A stretch of DNA of 64,000 bases from DUOA01 sp012839095 (GTDB lineage: Bacteria; Bacillota; Clostridia; Caldicoprobacterales; DTU083): positions 558,001-622,000 of the forward strand of contig JBMNJE010000011.1 of NCBI GenBank assembly GCA_050951505.1, read 5' to 3'. The first letter of the stretch is position 1. Each line of letters opens with the position of its first letter. A program made the position numbers and the translations under genes. Shown piece by piece: positions 34,900 through 44,238 of this stretch. A model generated the notes under the pieces. That model had not been told where the DNA came from. It worked only from the letters and a program-made list of their open reading frames with translations, and ran no database searches.

Positions 34900-35639
34900 G
34901 GCTGTATACCTACAAGAATGTTTAGTTCGCCCAATGCTTCTTCCTGTTTGGCAATAAGCTCCTTAATTCCATACCGTCCCAGCAGCAGCATCTGATTCAG
35001 TTCTTCCATTGTAAAAGGCTGACCTTCGCCTGTTCCCTGAATTTCGGTTATCTCTCCCTTGTCGGTCATAACCAGATTCATATCCACCTTAGCATTGAAA
35101 TCCTCTTCATAGCAAAGATCCAAAATAGCTTGTCCATCATATATACCCACACTGACAGCTGCTATGTAGTTGTTAATGGGGCTTTTTTCAATCATTCCCT
35201 GTTTCAGCATCCAGTCGACGCAATGAACCAGTGCAATAAATCCTCCTGTTACGGAAGCTGTTCGTGTACCCCCATCGGCTTGAATGACGTCACAATCAAT
35301 CCATATGGTTCGCTCTCCAATTTTATCCAGATTAACAACAGAGCGATGGGAACGGCCGATGAGCCTTTGAATTTCCTGTGTCCTCCCCTCCAATTTACCT
35401 TTGCTGGATTCCCTAGGCTTTCTTACCTGGGTTGATGCAGGCAGCATGGAATACTCTCCCGTTACCCAGCCGCGGCCTGTTCCCTTCAGAAAGGGAGGTA
35501 CCTTCTCTTCAACCGTAGCTGTGCAGATAACTTTTGTATAGCCAAATTCAATAAGCACTGATCCGCTGGCATTGGGAATAAACCCTGTTGTTATCCGGAT
35601 TGGCCTTAACTCATTGTTGGCCCTTTTATCAGGTCTCAT
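34896..35639 (-). CDS. rph: Ribonuclease PH
   Basis: 247 residues from the chosen start. Phosphorolytic 3'-5' exoribonuclease that trims tRNA 3' ends. Features: MRPDKRANNELRPI N-terminus, SRGRTQEIQRLIGRSLR-like segment (here GRTQEIQRLIGRSHR) and CDVIQADGGTRTAS. The ATG at 35639 follows AAAGGAG; the in-frame ATG seven codons earlier has no site. Confidence 0.95.
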   Translation of the reverse strand: MRPDKRANNELRPIRITTGFIPNASGSVLIEFGYTKVICTATVEEKVPPFLKGTGRGWVTGEYSMLPASTQVRKPRESSKGKLEGRTQEIQRLIGRSHRSVVNLDKIGERTIWIDCDVIQADGGTRTASVTGGFIALVHCVDWMLKQGMIEKSPINNYIAAVSVGIYDGQAILDLCYEEDFNAKVDMNLVMTDKGEITEIQGTGEGQPFTMEELNQMLLLGRYGIKELIAKQEEALGELNILVGIQP

Positions 35640-35668
35640 TAGTTTACTCCTTTGTATCATATTTGAAA

Positions 35669-35696
35669 ATCAGGCTGCGTGATTCAGCAGCCTGAT
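35669..35696 (-). terminator. Hairpin between gerM and rph
   Basis: On the minus strand ATCAGGCTGC-x8-GCAGCCTGAT followed by TTTC. A short T tract suggests partial termination, letting some transcription into rph. Confidence 0.65.
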
Positions 35697-35704
35697 TCCA
35701 CTGT

Positions 35705-36685
35705 CTACCATTCGTTGGCAAATACCGGAATGTTGTCAAGACGGGCTGCTCCGGCATAGGTTTTGCCCTCCACAAGAATTTCCACATCTTCCACTTCCGG
35801 GTATTGCATTGCAACCAACTTGATTGCCTTCAAGACCATCTCTTCGCTGTGGTCGGAACTGGAGATACTATTGAACTCCTTGCTGAAGTTTATGTAGGTG
35901 ATCCCTTCATCCATTTGAATCCCCAACAGTTTTGTATCCGGCGGGATGTCTATAGTCATATTGTCAGTATCCACAGGTCCCTTCAAAAGCTCGCTTATGG
36001 CTGTTTCCAGTGAAGCATTTTCAGATGAAGTTATTCTGGTAACCGGAATCAGGTAATCATACATACTGGATGAGGTGCTTTGGAAGAAAACCGTGACTTT
36101 TGCACCATGTACAGCGGTATCCTCCGCCATCTCCAGGTTAATATCAGAAGGGCCGATGGGTTCTTTCACAACTGTGCCATGCGGCATAGAATCAAGGATT
36201 TTACCGTTAAATAAAAACTGTACCTTGTCAATCGTGGAGAAGTCGGCAAGAGTCAATACTATACCCTGGATCATATTGCTTTCTTCCAATGCATTCCTGC
36301 AGTTCAGGACTGCTTCGTTGAGATCAAGCTTTGCTATTCCGTCTTTAATGGACATCCCCAGAATTTCGGTATCAGCAGGCAGTAAAGGTCTCAATCCCAT
36401 CATCATCAGGTCCTCCTGCTGCTCCGGAGTATCCATCATGACACGGAGGGTGTATTTTGCAATACCTTCTACCCATGGTATTTTGCGCATAACAGGCACC
36501 AGATATCCGGCATCGTCCTCATAATAAATTATGGTTTCCCGTATCAGTTCATCGGATTCATCTGTTATCGTTGGTACATTCTGGGGCTCCTGCTCCTGCT
36601 CCCCACTTTTTGTTCCACTGCAGCCGGCAAGTATCAACGTAAGGATCAATACCGCTGCAGTCAGTAACCATATTTTTTTCCGCAA
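35705..36685 (-). CDS. gerM: GerM-like lipoprotein with two GerMN domains
   Basis: 326 residues. Signal peptide with lipobox LILAGC; then two GerMN repeats (about 65-180 and 200-320). In Bacillus GerM takes part in sporulation and germination, helping to hold the SpoIIQ-SpoIIIAH channel between the two spore membranes. The gene precedes rph and rdgB, as in Bacillus. The start is TTG after GGGGGGAG. A CATACAA box about 60 bp upstream resembles part of a mother-cell sigma-E -10, but no clear -35 is seen. Confidence 0.88.
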   Translation of the reverse strand: MRKKIWLLTAAVLILTLILAGCSGTKSGEQEQEPQNVPTITDESDELIRETIIYYEDDAGYLVPVMRKIPWVEGIAKYTLRVMMDTPEQQEDLMMMGLRPLLPADTEILGMSIKDGIAKLDLNEAVLNCRNALEESNMIQGIVLTLADFSTIDKVQFLFNGKILDSMPHGTVVKEPIGPSDINLEMAEDTAVHGAKVTVFFQSTSSSMYDYLIPVTRITSSENASLETAISELLKGPVDTDNMTIDIPPDTKLLGIQMDEGITYINFSKEFNSISSSDHSEEMVLKAIKLVAMQYPEVEDVEILVEGKTYAGAARLDNIPVFANEW

Positions 36686-36895
36686 AATGATCTCCCCCCT
36701 TGACTATATCTTGATATTATTTATATTAGGCAACAGGGGGTTGTATGAATAATTAATGATTTATAGCAAACAGTATTTTGCCGCTAAATTAATTGTAACA
36801 TATTCATGGTGCTCCATACAATTTAAAAAGCTTTTCTGCTTTCTGTTCCTTATCATAATACTGATGTATAATATATGAAAAAGGAGGAGCTTTCT

Positions 36896-38635
36896 ATGGC
36901 ATTTGATGGAGTGTTGTTATTTGGTCTGGCCAGGGAATTGGAGAATACTTTGCTCGGCGGTCGTGTTATCAAAATTCAGCAGCCGGAAAAGGATGAAATA
37001 CATATCCAGATAAGAAATAAGGGAAACAACCATAGACTGGTATTGTCTGCCAGTCCAAGTCATCCCAGAATACACCTGACTATGGAGAAAAAAACAAACC
37101 CTCCATCGGCTCCCATGTTCTGCATGGTATTACGTAAGCATTTGTCGGGTGGTAAGCTGGTAACTGTCAGACAGCCGAATAATGAACGAATTTTGGAACT
37201 TGACTTTGAGATAATCGACGAAATCGGTGATCTGGCGGAAAAGACCCTTGTAATTGAGATAATGGGAAGACACAGCAATATAATACTAACCGGCCAGGAC
37301 GGAATGATTTTGGATGCTATAAAGCACGTTGATCAAAGGATAAGCAGGGTGCGTCAGGTTCTCCCCAACAGGCAATATGTATACCCCCCTTCTCAGGGAA
37401 AGGTGAACCCTTTAACAGCTGCAGCCGAGGATGTTGCCCACATACTTCAGCCAATGGAAACTGGTATTGATCCAGCTGGTATATTGAGTAATTCCTTTAC
37501 CGGAGTATCCAAGGCTACAGCGGAAGAAATCTGCCACAGAGCCCAGACGCCTAAAAAGCAAAAAGAAATAGCTGCTTCTTTCGTCTCTTTCTTTCAACAG
37601 GTGCAAAGCAATAAATTCCAGCCTGTAATTCTAAGAGACGATAAGGGTAAGCCCAGGGATATATTTCCAATGATTTATTCCATTTATCATCCGGATTTAT
37701 TGGATAGCTTTTCTACCTTTTCGGAGGCTTTGGACAGTTTTTTTATTCTTCGGGATAAGGTGGAACGGATACAGCAGCGAACTTCACATTTGAATCGAAT
37801 AGTTAAGACTAATCTGGAACGATGCTACAAAAAGCTGGCACTACAGGAAGAAGAACTGGAAAAAGCGAAAAATGCAGAAGAGTACAGGCTTTTCGGGGAA
37901 CTAATTACTTCAAATATATATCAGATACCATCGGGAGCGGATAAGGTTGTTCTGCCTAATTATTATGAAACCGACTATCCAATGATAACTATTCCATTGG
38001 ATCCGAGTATGACACCAGCGCAAAATGCGCAGAATTATTTCAAGAAATACAGCAAGGCTGTTACTGTGACAAACAAGCAATCTCAATTTATGAAGGAGAA
38101 TTTGGAAGAGGTGAATTACCTGGAAAGCATACTACAAAACCTTTCCATGTGTACAGATGAAAGCGATGTGTCTGAGATCCGCGAAGAACTTATTCAGCAG
38201 GGCTATATCAGGGAACGTTCAGAAAGAACAAAGGCAAAAAGCAGGCAAAAGACTTCCAAGCCGCACCACTTTATTTCTTCTGACGGTTTGGACATCATGG
38301 TAGGCAAAAACAATATTCAGAATGACAAGCTGACCCTGAAGGCAGCTTCACCAAATGATCTCTGGCTGCATACCAAATCCATTCAGGGTTCCCATGTTAT
38401 AATAAAAACCGGAGATAAGCCCGTTCCGGAAACGACATTGCTGGAAGCTGCCAACCTTGCTGCCTGGTACAGCAAGGGTCGTTTTTCTTCTAATGTGCCG
38501 GTAGACTACTGCCCCAGAAAAAATGTAAGAAAACCCGGTGGAGCTAAACCCGGTATGGTAGTATATGACCGGTATAAGACAATATACGTAACTCCTTCTG
38601 AGAGTATGGTACGCTCACTGAAGAAGTTAATGTAG
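36896..38635 (+). CDS. rqcH: RqcH/NFACT ribosome quality control protein
   Basis: 579 residues from the chosen start. NFACT-N domain (about 1-190; starts MAFDGVLLFGL), helix-hairpin and coiled-coil middle (about 200-430), NFACT-R domain near the C-terminus (DIMVGKNNIQNDKLT and LWLHTKSIQGSHVII). It binds stalled 50S-peptidyl-tRNA and adds alanine tails in bacteria. Formerly annotated as fibronectin-binding protein. The ATG follows AAAGGAGGAGC; the earlier in-frame ATG overlaps that site. Its end overlaps the convergent small gene by nine bases. Confidence 0.94.
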   Translation: MAFDGVLLFGLARELENTLLGGRVIKIQQPEKDEIHIQIRNKGNNHRLVLSASPSHPRIHLTMEKKTNPPSAPMFCMVLRKHLSGGKLVTVRQPNNERILELDFEIIDEIGDLAEKTLVIEIMGRHSNIILTGQDGMILDAIKHVDQRISRVRQVLPNRQYVYPPSQGKVNPLTAAAEDVAHILQPMETGIDPAGILSNSFTGVSKATAEEICHRAQTPKKQKEIAASFVSFFQQVQSNKFQPVILRDDKGKPRDIFPMIYSIYHPDLLDSFSTFSEALDSFFILRDKVERIQQRTSHLNRIVKTNLERCYKKLALQEEELEKAKNAEEYRLFGELITSNIYQIPSGADKVVLPNYYETDYPMITIPLDPSMTPAQNAQNYFKKYSKAVTVTNKQSQFMKENLEEVNYLESILQNLSMCTDESDVSEIREELIQQGYIRERSERTKAKSRQKTSKPHHFISSDGLDIMVGKNNIQNDKLTLKAASPNDLWLHTKSIQGSHVIIKTGDKPVPETTLLEAANLAAWYSKGRFSSNVPVDYCPRKNVRKPGGAKPGMVVYDRYKTIYVTPSESMVRSLKKLM

Positions 38636-38935
38636 AATCTGTGAATGCTTCTGTTGGGAACCATTTGTCTCATCCGGACCTTCTGTTTTTGCATTGTCGG
38701 TGTATCGAAGGTCTGCTTCTATGATAACTATATGCTCCCTTTTGTTGTGCCTTAGTTTGACCTTGTCCGGTTTCCCATCATCAGTCCGATGGAGCAGATA
38801 GCTTTCCAGAAGCTCAGCAGCATCCCTTTCGTTTAGAGAGTCGTATGCCAGAAAGTAATCTTTCTCATTAATACGGAGGGTTATCCGGTATGTTCCATTA
38901 TACTTAGTGCGGGTTTCCAATATACTGTTGAGCAT
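38627..38935 (-). CDS. Conserved-looking small protein of unknown function
   Basis: 102 residues, no membrane helix. A compact N-terminal part (YNGTYRITLRINEKDYFLAY, then LNERDAAELLESYLLHR) looks like a small alpha/beta fold; the C-terminal 20 residues are polar and low-complexity. Not recognised. The ATG follows AAGGAGACAGC, which supports translation. It overlaps the rqcH stop on the other strand by nine bases. Confidence 0.65.
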   Translation of the reverse strand: MLNSILETRTKYNGTYRITLRINEKDYFLAYDSLNERDAAELLESYLLHRTDDGKPDKVKLRHNKREHIVIIEADLRYTDNAKTEGPDETNGSQQKHSQILH

Positions 38936-39005
38936 GCTGTCTCCTTCACACTTATTTTTCTTATAGTATGAGCCTGCCTATGTATTCTATGCTGCTATTA
39001 CAGAT

Positions 39006-39045
39006 AAAAAGGCCTTGACATGTTGATTGTCAAGGCCTTTTTTTT
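39006..39045. terminator. Strong terminator after uraA
   Basis: AAAAAGGCCTTGACA / TGTCAAGGCCTTTTT hairpin. Acts on the minus strand for uraA and has an eight-T tract on the plus strand that could also stop rqcH readthrough. Confidence 0.88.
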
Positions 39046-39101
39046 CTGACATTATTCGTACAGCTGGAGTCGTTGCTGGTCTGAAACAGCTGCCGTATTT
39101 C

Positions 39102-40505
39102 TCAGACTTGTGCTGTATCGTCTGACTTCCTCATCTTCTCTCCTAAATTCAAGATCCAGTTAAGTATGATGCCAAATATGGCAGCACCGGCAACGCAGGG
39201 AACATCTAATCCAAAGAAGGGGATGTTTCCTCCAAAGGCATATTGTCCGCCAACTCCAATTACCATAATTGTTGCTATGATTGCTATATTTTTGGAACTG
39301 AACATATCCGTCTTTTTTTCAAGCATGATTGCTACACCTTGCGCTGCTATAGCACCAAACAGGTAGATTTCCAACCCGCCTATCACAGCAGCCGGGATTG
39401 AGTAGATTGCATTTACCAGAGGTGTAAACCAGGAAATAATCATAGCCAGAATAGCAGCAGCGATAAGAACCGGAACGGAGAAAACCTTTGTAATAGCCAT
39501 TGCGCTTATATTTTCCCCATAATTGGTGCCTGCAGGGCCGCCGATAAAACCGGAAACAATATCTCCAATACCGTCGCCTATGAGATTGAGGCCGAGTAAA
39601 TCAGCAATATTATACTTCTTTTGACTGTTTTTCTTTCTTGCCAGGTCGTTTACATAAATATCAAGCTGATAAACATGAGCGGTGGATTCAGGAATCGTGG
39701 CAATTGCTATGGGCATTATGGAAATCAACCCCAGCCAGGAGGGTTTTGGCAGAGTGAAGACAGGCGGGGCAAAAATGCCTGTATTGGCACCTGCAGGAAG
39801 AACTTTGAAGAGATCTATTCCGGTAGCAAGCTTAATTATGAAAGCTGTAAGGCATCCCAAAGCCGGCCCCATGATCAGGGGCAGTTGACCCCAAAAACCC
39901 TTCAGATAAACCGAAAACAATATAGTAGACAATAATGTTACCAGAGATATAATCCAGGCCATATTGGTTGCTAATTCCACTTGTGATTCAGCTACACTAA
40001 TGGTGCCCATTGTATCAATTGAAATGGAAGATGCATCCAGCATGGCATTGCCGGCAAGGGTCAGGCCGATGACCATGGCTATGGGGCCGGTAACGGCTGC
40101 TGGGAGGATTTTTTCAATAGACTCCCTGCCAAAACGATTAACAATGAATCCTGCAGCTATGGAAATCAGACCGGACATTACTATACCAAATTGAGCAATG
40201 GCAATTTTATCATTAAGGACATAACCGGAGAGAGCGTCTGAACTCATTAATCCTACAATAGCTGCAACATAAGAAAAACTGGAACCATAATACAAGGGGA
40301 TCTTTCTTCCTGTAATAAGAAGAAAACACAAGGTCGCAAGTCCGCTGGCAAAGATTGTTGTTGAGATGTGAAAACCTGTGATAATGGCCACAGCTACAGT
40401 TGCAGGAAACATAACGATTACCTGCTGAAGTGCATACAGAAGCAGCTTCGGCAGAGAAGGTGTCTCGTCCGGCAGATAACCGATTGTCTGATGATTTTTG
40501 TTCAT
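39102..40505 (-). CDS. uraA: Uracil permease (NCS2 family)
   Basis: 467 residues with about twelve to fourteen membrane helices. NCS2 motifs include IPLYYGSSFSYVA near residue 72 and GPAGTNYGENISAMAITKV near 320, the part that holds the conserved Glu and signature. It imports uracil. Control by pyrimidines is supported by the PyrR attenuator before it. ATG with AGGAGG upstream. Confidence 0.93.
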   Translation of the reverse strand: MNKNHQTIGYLPDETPSLPKLLLYALQQVIVMFPATVAVAIITGFHISTTIFASGLATLCFLLITGRKIPLYYGSSFSYVAAIVGLMSSDALSGYVLNDKIAIAQFGIVMSGLISIAAGFIVNRFGRESIEKILPAAVTGPIAMVIGLTLAGNAMLDASSISIDTMGTISVAESQVELATNMAWIISLVTLLSTILFSVYLKGFWGQLPLIMGPALGCLTAFIIKLATGIDLFKVLPAGANTGIFAPPVFTLPKPSWLGLISIMPIAIATIPESTAHVYQLDIYVNDLARKKNSQKKYNIADLLGLNLIGDGIGDIVSGFIGGPAGTNYGENISAMAITKVFSVPVLIAAAILAMIISWFTPLVNAIYSIPAAVIGGLEIYLFGAIAAQGVAIMLEKKTDMFSSKNIAIIATIMVIGVGGQYAFGGNIPFFGLDVPCVAGAAIFGIILNWILNLGEKMRKSDDTAQV

Positions 40506-40588
40506 TGAAAAACCTCCTAATATTATTTTTCTGTATTATCCGGCAAATTATTACCGGCTATCACAGCCTGTCCGGCTGGAATGCCCAT

Positions 40589-40680
40589 AAAAAAACCCTG
40601 ACAGCTGTGTCAAGGCACAAAAGGTCTTATAAACGCTTTGCCCTTGTCAGCCTCTCCTGGACTGTACTTAAAGGTGCCTA
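40589..40680 (-). promoter_or_regulatory. PyrR-dependent attenuator before uraA
   Basis: On the minus strand the PyrR-binding segment AGTCCAGGAGAGGCT (within 40663-40641) is followed by a terminator hairpin (40615-40596) and seven T. An AGGCAC/GTGCCT pairing (40679-40674 with 40618-40613) would form the antiterminator and exclude the terminator. High UMP favours PyrR binding and termination. Confidence 0.85.
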
Positions 40681-40704
40681 TTTAATAAATGAAAACTTCA
40701 AGCT

Positions 40705-41244
40705 TTACTCTGCAATTATAACTCGGTTTATGTCATCAAATTCACTTACCTGAACATGAACCACTTCATTCCTTGATGTAGGAACATTTTTACCCACATA
40801 GTCCGCACGGATGGGCAGTTCACGATGTCCTCTGTCAATTAAAACGGCCAATTGGATGGCTCTCGGCCGGCCGATATCCACCAGGGCATCCATAGCTGCT
40901 CTGGCCGTGCGTCCGGTATAGAGCACATCATCCACCATTATGACTACTTTTCCGGTTATGTCGAAAGGAATGTCAGTATTGTTCAATACAGGCTGCTCGG
41001 ACAAAGTGGAGAGATCATCACGATAGAGGGTAATGTCCAAAATACCTACCGGAACTTTAATATTTTCAAAATCCTGAATACGGGTTGCCAAACGTTCGGC
41101 CAGGGGGACGCCTCGCCTTTGTATCCCAACTAAAACCACATTGCTTATCCCTTTGTTTCTCTCGATTATTTCGTGTGCTATACGGGATACAGCCCTGTTC
41201 ATGGCGATTTCATCCATGATTTGTGCTTTTTCTGATAATTGCAT
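40705..41244 (-). CDS. pyrR: PyrR, pyrimidine attenuation regulator
   Basis: 179 residues. RNA-binding regulator and weak uracil phosphoribosyltransferase. PRPP loop VVIMVDDVLYTGRTARAAMD. Binds leader RNAs in response to UMP/UTP. Both pyrR and uraA have their own attenuators, and uraA lies immediately downstream. ATG after GGGAGGTG. Confidence 0.95.
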   Translation of the reverse strand: MQLSEKAQIMDEIAMNRAVSRIAHEIIERNKGISNVVLVGIQRRGVPLAERLATRIQDFENIKVPVGILDITLYRDDLSTLSEQPVLNNTDIPFDITGKVVIMVDDVLYTGRTARAAMDALVDIGRPRAIQLAVLIDRGHRELPIRADYVGKNVPTSRNEVVHVQVSEFDDINRVIIAE

Positions 41245-41273
41245 TATATTCCACCTCCCACTGACAGGAGCAT

Positions 41274-41370
41274 AAAAAAACGCCCGTCTACCGAAAGGGC
41301 GTCAATCAGACATGAAAAACTAAGCCATTGATATCAGGTACACCTTTCGGCCTCACTGAACCGAATTAAA
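41274..41370 (-). promoter_or_regulatory. PyrR-dependent attenuator before pyrR
   Basis: On the minus strand a hairpin ACCTTT...AAAGGT with inner TTCGG/CCGAA and loop TTCAGTGAGGC fits the PyrR-binding anti-antiterminator. It is followed by a terminator ACGCCC...GGGCGT plus seven T (41302-41274). Confidence 0.82.
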
Positions 41371-41388
41371 GGTCTCTTAATTGAATTT

Positions 41389-41417
41389 AGTATAGCATAC
41401 CGGTATTTATCTGTCCA
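41389..41417 (-). promoter_or_regulatory. Promoter of pyrR-uraA
   Basis: On the minus strand TGGACA (41417-41412), 17 bp, TATACT (41394-41389), just upstream of the attenuator. Confidence 0.72.
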
Positions 41418-41426
41418 GTACCAAAA

Positions 41427-42350
41427 TTATAAGTTTTTCGATAGATTTCGCAAATGCGTCAACAGGTTTTCGAAATAATCAGGCAAAGGTGCGTAAAAAC
41501 TCATAGGTTCTCCGGTAGTGGGATGCCGCAAAGACAACCTGTATGCATGGAGTACCTGTCCATTTAAATTAAATTTTTGCTTACGCCTTCCATAAAGTGG
41601 ATCCCCGACTATGGGGTGTCCGATATGACTGAGATGAACCCGTATTTGATGGGTACGTCCGGTTTCCAGGGTAAGCTCCAAATACGTATATGCTCCAAAC
41701 CGCTCCAAGACTTTGAAATGAGTTACAGCATGACGGCCTCCTTCTATAACCGCCATTTTTTTCCTTTCAGTTGGATTTCTGCCTATAGGAGCCGATATGG
41801 AATCTTCATCCATCCTTATATTACCTTCAACGACGGCCCGGTATATTCTGGATACCTCTCTTTTTTTTATCTGATCAGCCAGGTTGCGATGTGCATTGTC
41901 ATTTTTTGCTATTACCAGCAAACCGGAGGTGTCCTTATCGATTCGGTGGACTATACCCGGCCGGATCTCTCCATTAATGCCGGAGAGGTCATCACAATGG
42001 TATAATAAGGCATTTACCAAAGTACCCGTATAATTTCCCGCTGCAGGATGCACAACCATGCCCTGCCGTTTATTTATTACAGCAATATCATTATCCTGAT
42101 ATACTATGTCCAGTTCAATGTCCTCCGGAGAGAGATCAATCTTTTGAGGAGGCGGGATCAACACAGAGATCTGTTCACCTTGTCTGACGCGATGATTGGG
42201 TTTTGACGGCTCTGAATTTACGGTAATGTGTTGCTCCTTTATGAGAATCTGAATCTGACTTCTGGAAATTTGAGGAAGTCTCAATGAGAGGTATTGGTCC
42301 AGTCTTTGACCTGCGTCTTCCGTCAGGACAATAAAGTCATACTGCTTCAT
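41427..42350 (-). CDS. RluD-type pseudouridine synthase
   Basis: 307 residues. N-terminal S4 RNA-binding domain (about 10-75), then the catalytic domain with HRIDKDTSGLLVIAKN carrying the catalytic Asp, and GRTHQIRVHLSHIGHPIVGD. It converts uridines in ribosomal RNA. Equivalent of Bacillus ylyB, which also neighbours lspA. The ATG at 42350 is chosen for its spacing to GGAAGGTG; a GTG three codons earlier is part of that site. Confidence 0.93.
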   Translation of the reverse strand: MKQYDFIVLTEDAGQRLDQYLSLRLPQISRSQIQILIKEQHITVNSEPSKPNHRVRQGEQISVLIPPPQKIDLSPEDIELDIVYQDNDIAVINKRQGMVVHPAAGNYTGTLVNALLYHCDDLSGINGEIRPGIVHRIDKDTSGLLVIAKNDNAHRNLADQIKKREVSRIYRAVVEGNIRMDEDSISAPIGRNPTERKKMAVIEGGRHAVTHFKVLERFGAYTYLELTLETGRTHQIRVHLSHIGHPIVGDPLYGRRKQKFNLNGQVLHAYRLSLRHPTTGEPMSFYAPLPDYFENLLTHLRNLSKNL

Positions 42351-42364
42351 AACAGACACCTTCC

Positions 42365-42817
42365 TCAGACCTGCCGGCTGTCATGAAAAAAAAGCAAGTG
42401 ACAGGATAAAGCTATGGTACCGCACACCACGGCCATGTCTGCTACATTAAAAACCGGAAACGAAATAAAGGTTGCCTCTAACATATCAACTACATAGCCC
42501 AGGAAGATGCGATCTATGAGGTTGCCTATGGCTCCTCCCAGAATAACAGACAGGCTGATTCTGGAAAGCAGACCATCATTCTGATGAAGGAATAAGTAAA
42601 TTACTGCTGCGATGATGATGAGCAGAGGAATAGCAATAAGAAACCATCTCTGATTCTGAAGGATTCCAAAAGCTGCACCACGGTTTTCCACATATGTTAA
42701 ACTGAATAACCCTTCCAGTATGGGTACGGTTTTTAATGGTTTCAGATATTGGACTGCTATATATTTAGTAACCTGATCAGCTGCCGCAACCAATAAAATG
42801 ATGAATATTTCAAGCAT
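42365..42817 (-). CDS. lspA: Signal peptidase II (lipoprotein)
   Basis: 150 residues, four membrane helices. Catalytic aspartates in GNLIDR and FNVADMAVV; ENRGAAFGI is also conserved. It removes signal peptides from lipoproteins such as GerC and GerM encoded in this window. The ATG at 42817 follows AAAGGAGGCTTTCT; an upstream in-frame ATG would add 30 unlikely residues. Confidence 0.95.
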   Translation of the reverse strand: MLEIFIILLVAAADQVTKYIAVQYLKPLKTVPILEGLFSLTYVENRGAAFGILQNQRWFLIAIPLLIIIAAVIYLFLHQNDGLLSRISLSVILGGAIGNLIDRIFLGYVVDMLEATFISFPVFNVADMAVVCGTIALSCHLLFFHDSRQV

Positions 42818-42914
42818 AGAAAGCCTCCTTTGTTTCACCCCATTGGAGGCTATTATACCATAAACACAGCCGGGTGCCCATATATTCATTACTCTAAATT
42901 TTATCAACTATTTT

Positions 42915-43643
42915 TTAGTCTTCCCCTTCATCATTGTCCAAGTGATGGATATCCGCTTCCCTATCCTGTTTACCGTGGTCATTATTGGATCTAACCTTAT
43001 TATCCGTCAATTGCTGTCGATATGTTTCGTTGCTGATACTTTCCACATCTTCAACATATCCTGAATCTTCATGGCTGTTGTGCCAGGTATGTCCATAGTC
43101 GATTTTATAATTGACACTGATATCCTGTGGTCCGCTGGAACTTCCATACTTTTGAGTATCCTGCAATGCATCCTCGCCATCATAAGTTACAGAATCGTTT
43201 ATGTCAAAGGTGCGATAAAAGGGAGGTTCCAGCAGATCCTCTTCTACAGGGCGATCATATTCCATATCCTCGGCTTCTATTTTACGCTCTTCTTCACACT
43301 CCAGGCATAATCTGGTTTCGGGCAGAACGTTCAGTCTTTCATGTGCAATCGATTTGCCACAGAATTCACAGTATCCATAGCTGCCATTCCGGATTCTTTC
43401 CAGGGCAGCCCTTACCTCCTCCACTTGCCTGGCCTGATGCCTGCTTAGGGCAAATTGCTTAGTCAGCTCATAGGTTTCACTGCCCATATCAGCAGGATGA
43501 TTATCGTAGGTGGATAATTCATTTGTGCTGTCCCGTAAGGAGTCTTCGAAACCCAGTTCTTTATGCAAAGACAGTCTCTTGTTTTGATGATTCAATTTTT
43601 CCTGTAGTTTTTCTTCGAAATAATTCAATACATGTTTTTCTAT
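42915..43643 (-). CDS. TraR/DksA-type zinc-finger protein (YteA-like)
   Basis: About 242 residues. The centre carries CEFCGK and, 20 residues on, CLECEEE, a four-cysteine zinc finger of the DksA/TraR type. STYDNHPADMGSETYE before it is typical of the YteA group in spore-formers. Long acidic C-terminal tail. Function unknown. Start codon is problematic: GGAGGAG is followed 6 bp later by ATA at 43643, the point at which homologous proteins begin; the next in-frame start, TTG at 43628, is 21 bp from the site. A longer frame to 43748 would run through a terminator. Confidence 0.8.
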   Translation of the reverse strand: MEKHVLNYFEEKLQEKLNHQNKRLSLHKELGFEDSLRDSTNELSTYDNHPADMGSETYELTKQFALSRHQARQVEEVRAALERIRNGSYGYCEFCGKSIAHERLNVLPETRLCLECEEERKIEAEDMEYDRPVEEDLLEPPFYRTFDINDSVTYDGEDALQDTQKYGSSSGPQDISVNYKIDYGHTWHNSHEDSGYVEDVESISNETYRQQLTDNKVRSNNDHGKQDREADIHHLDNDEGED

Positions 43644-43671
43644 AAGTAACTCCTCCAGTTGGCATTGTAAT

Positions 43672-43696
43672 AAAAAAAGACATACCTTAGTATGTC
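43672..43696 (-). terminator. Terminator after divIVA
   Basis: GACATAC-CTTA-GTATGTC hairpin followed on the minus strand by seven T, 15 bp after the divIVA stop. Confidence 0.88.
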
Positions 43697-43710
43697 CCCG
43701 CAAAAACCGG

Positions 43711-44202
43711 TTATTCAGGAGTGTATTCTGCTGACCCTTCCTGTGCACCTGCTGTATTTTCTGCCAACTGCTCGATCTGTTCTATATGCGATTCCAATAA
43801 TGCCCGAACATTGGATTTTAATATCTGTATTTGCTTTCTTATCTCGAACTGCTCTCTGTTAGCTTCAACCACACTAAGGCTGGCTTCTTCCCTGATTTTT
43901 CTCGCTTGCTCCTCGGCTTCCCGTATAATAAGCTCAGATTTTTTTTGTGCCAGTGAGGTTACCTCATCTGCCGTTTTTTGAGCTGTGACCAGAGTATCCT
44001 TCAGGGTCTTCTCCATAGTCCTGTATTGATTAATTTGGTCGATGAGGTTGTTTATTTTATCTCTCAGCTCCATATTTTCCTTGTAGAGTTTTTCAAACTC
44101 ATCAACAATTTCGTCAAGAAATTGGTCCACCTCATCCTCGTTATATCCTCTGAAGGATCTGCTGAACTCTTTATTATGAATATCCATTGGTGTCAACGCC
44201 AT
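43711..44202 (-). CDS. divIVA: DivIVA cell division/polarity protein
   Basis: 163 residues. The N-terminal lipid-binding part has ALTPMDIHNKEFSRSFRGYNEDEVDQFLDEI-type signature; the rest is coiled coil. It marks curved membrane at septa and poles. The ATG at 44202 follows AGGAAGGG; the ATG two codons earlier abuts it. Last gene of sepF-ylmG-divIVA. Confidence 0.94.
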   Translation of the reverse strand: MALTPMDIHNKEFSRSFRGYNEDEVDQFLDEIVDEFEKLYKENMELRDKINNLIDQINQYRTMEKTLKDTLVTAQKTADEVTSLAQKKSELIIREAEEQARKIREEASLSVVEANREQFEIRKQIQILKSNVRALLESHIEQIEQLAENTAGAQEGSAEYTPE

Positions 44203-44238
44203 GAACATCCCTTCCTCTCATCTTATGTTTTCTCAAAC

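Noticed and set aside
43644..43748. An N-terminal extension of the DksA-like gene to an ATG at 43748
   Set aside because: It would overlap the divIVA end and read through a strong terminator hairpin.
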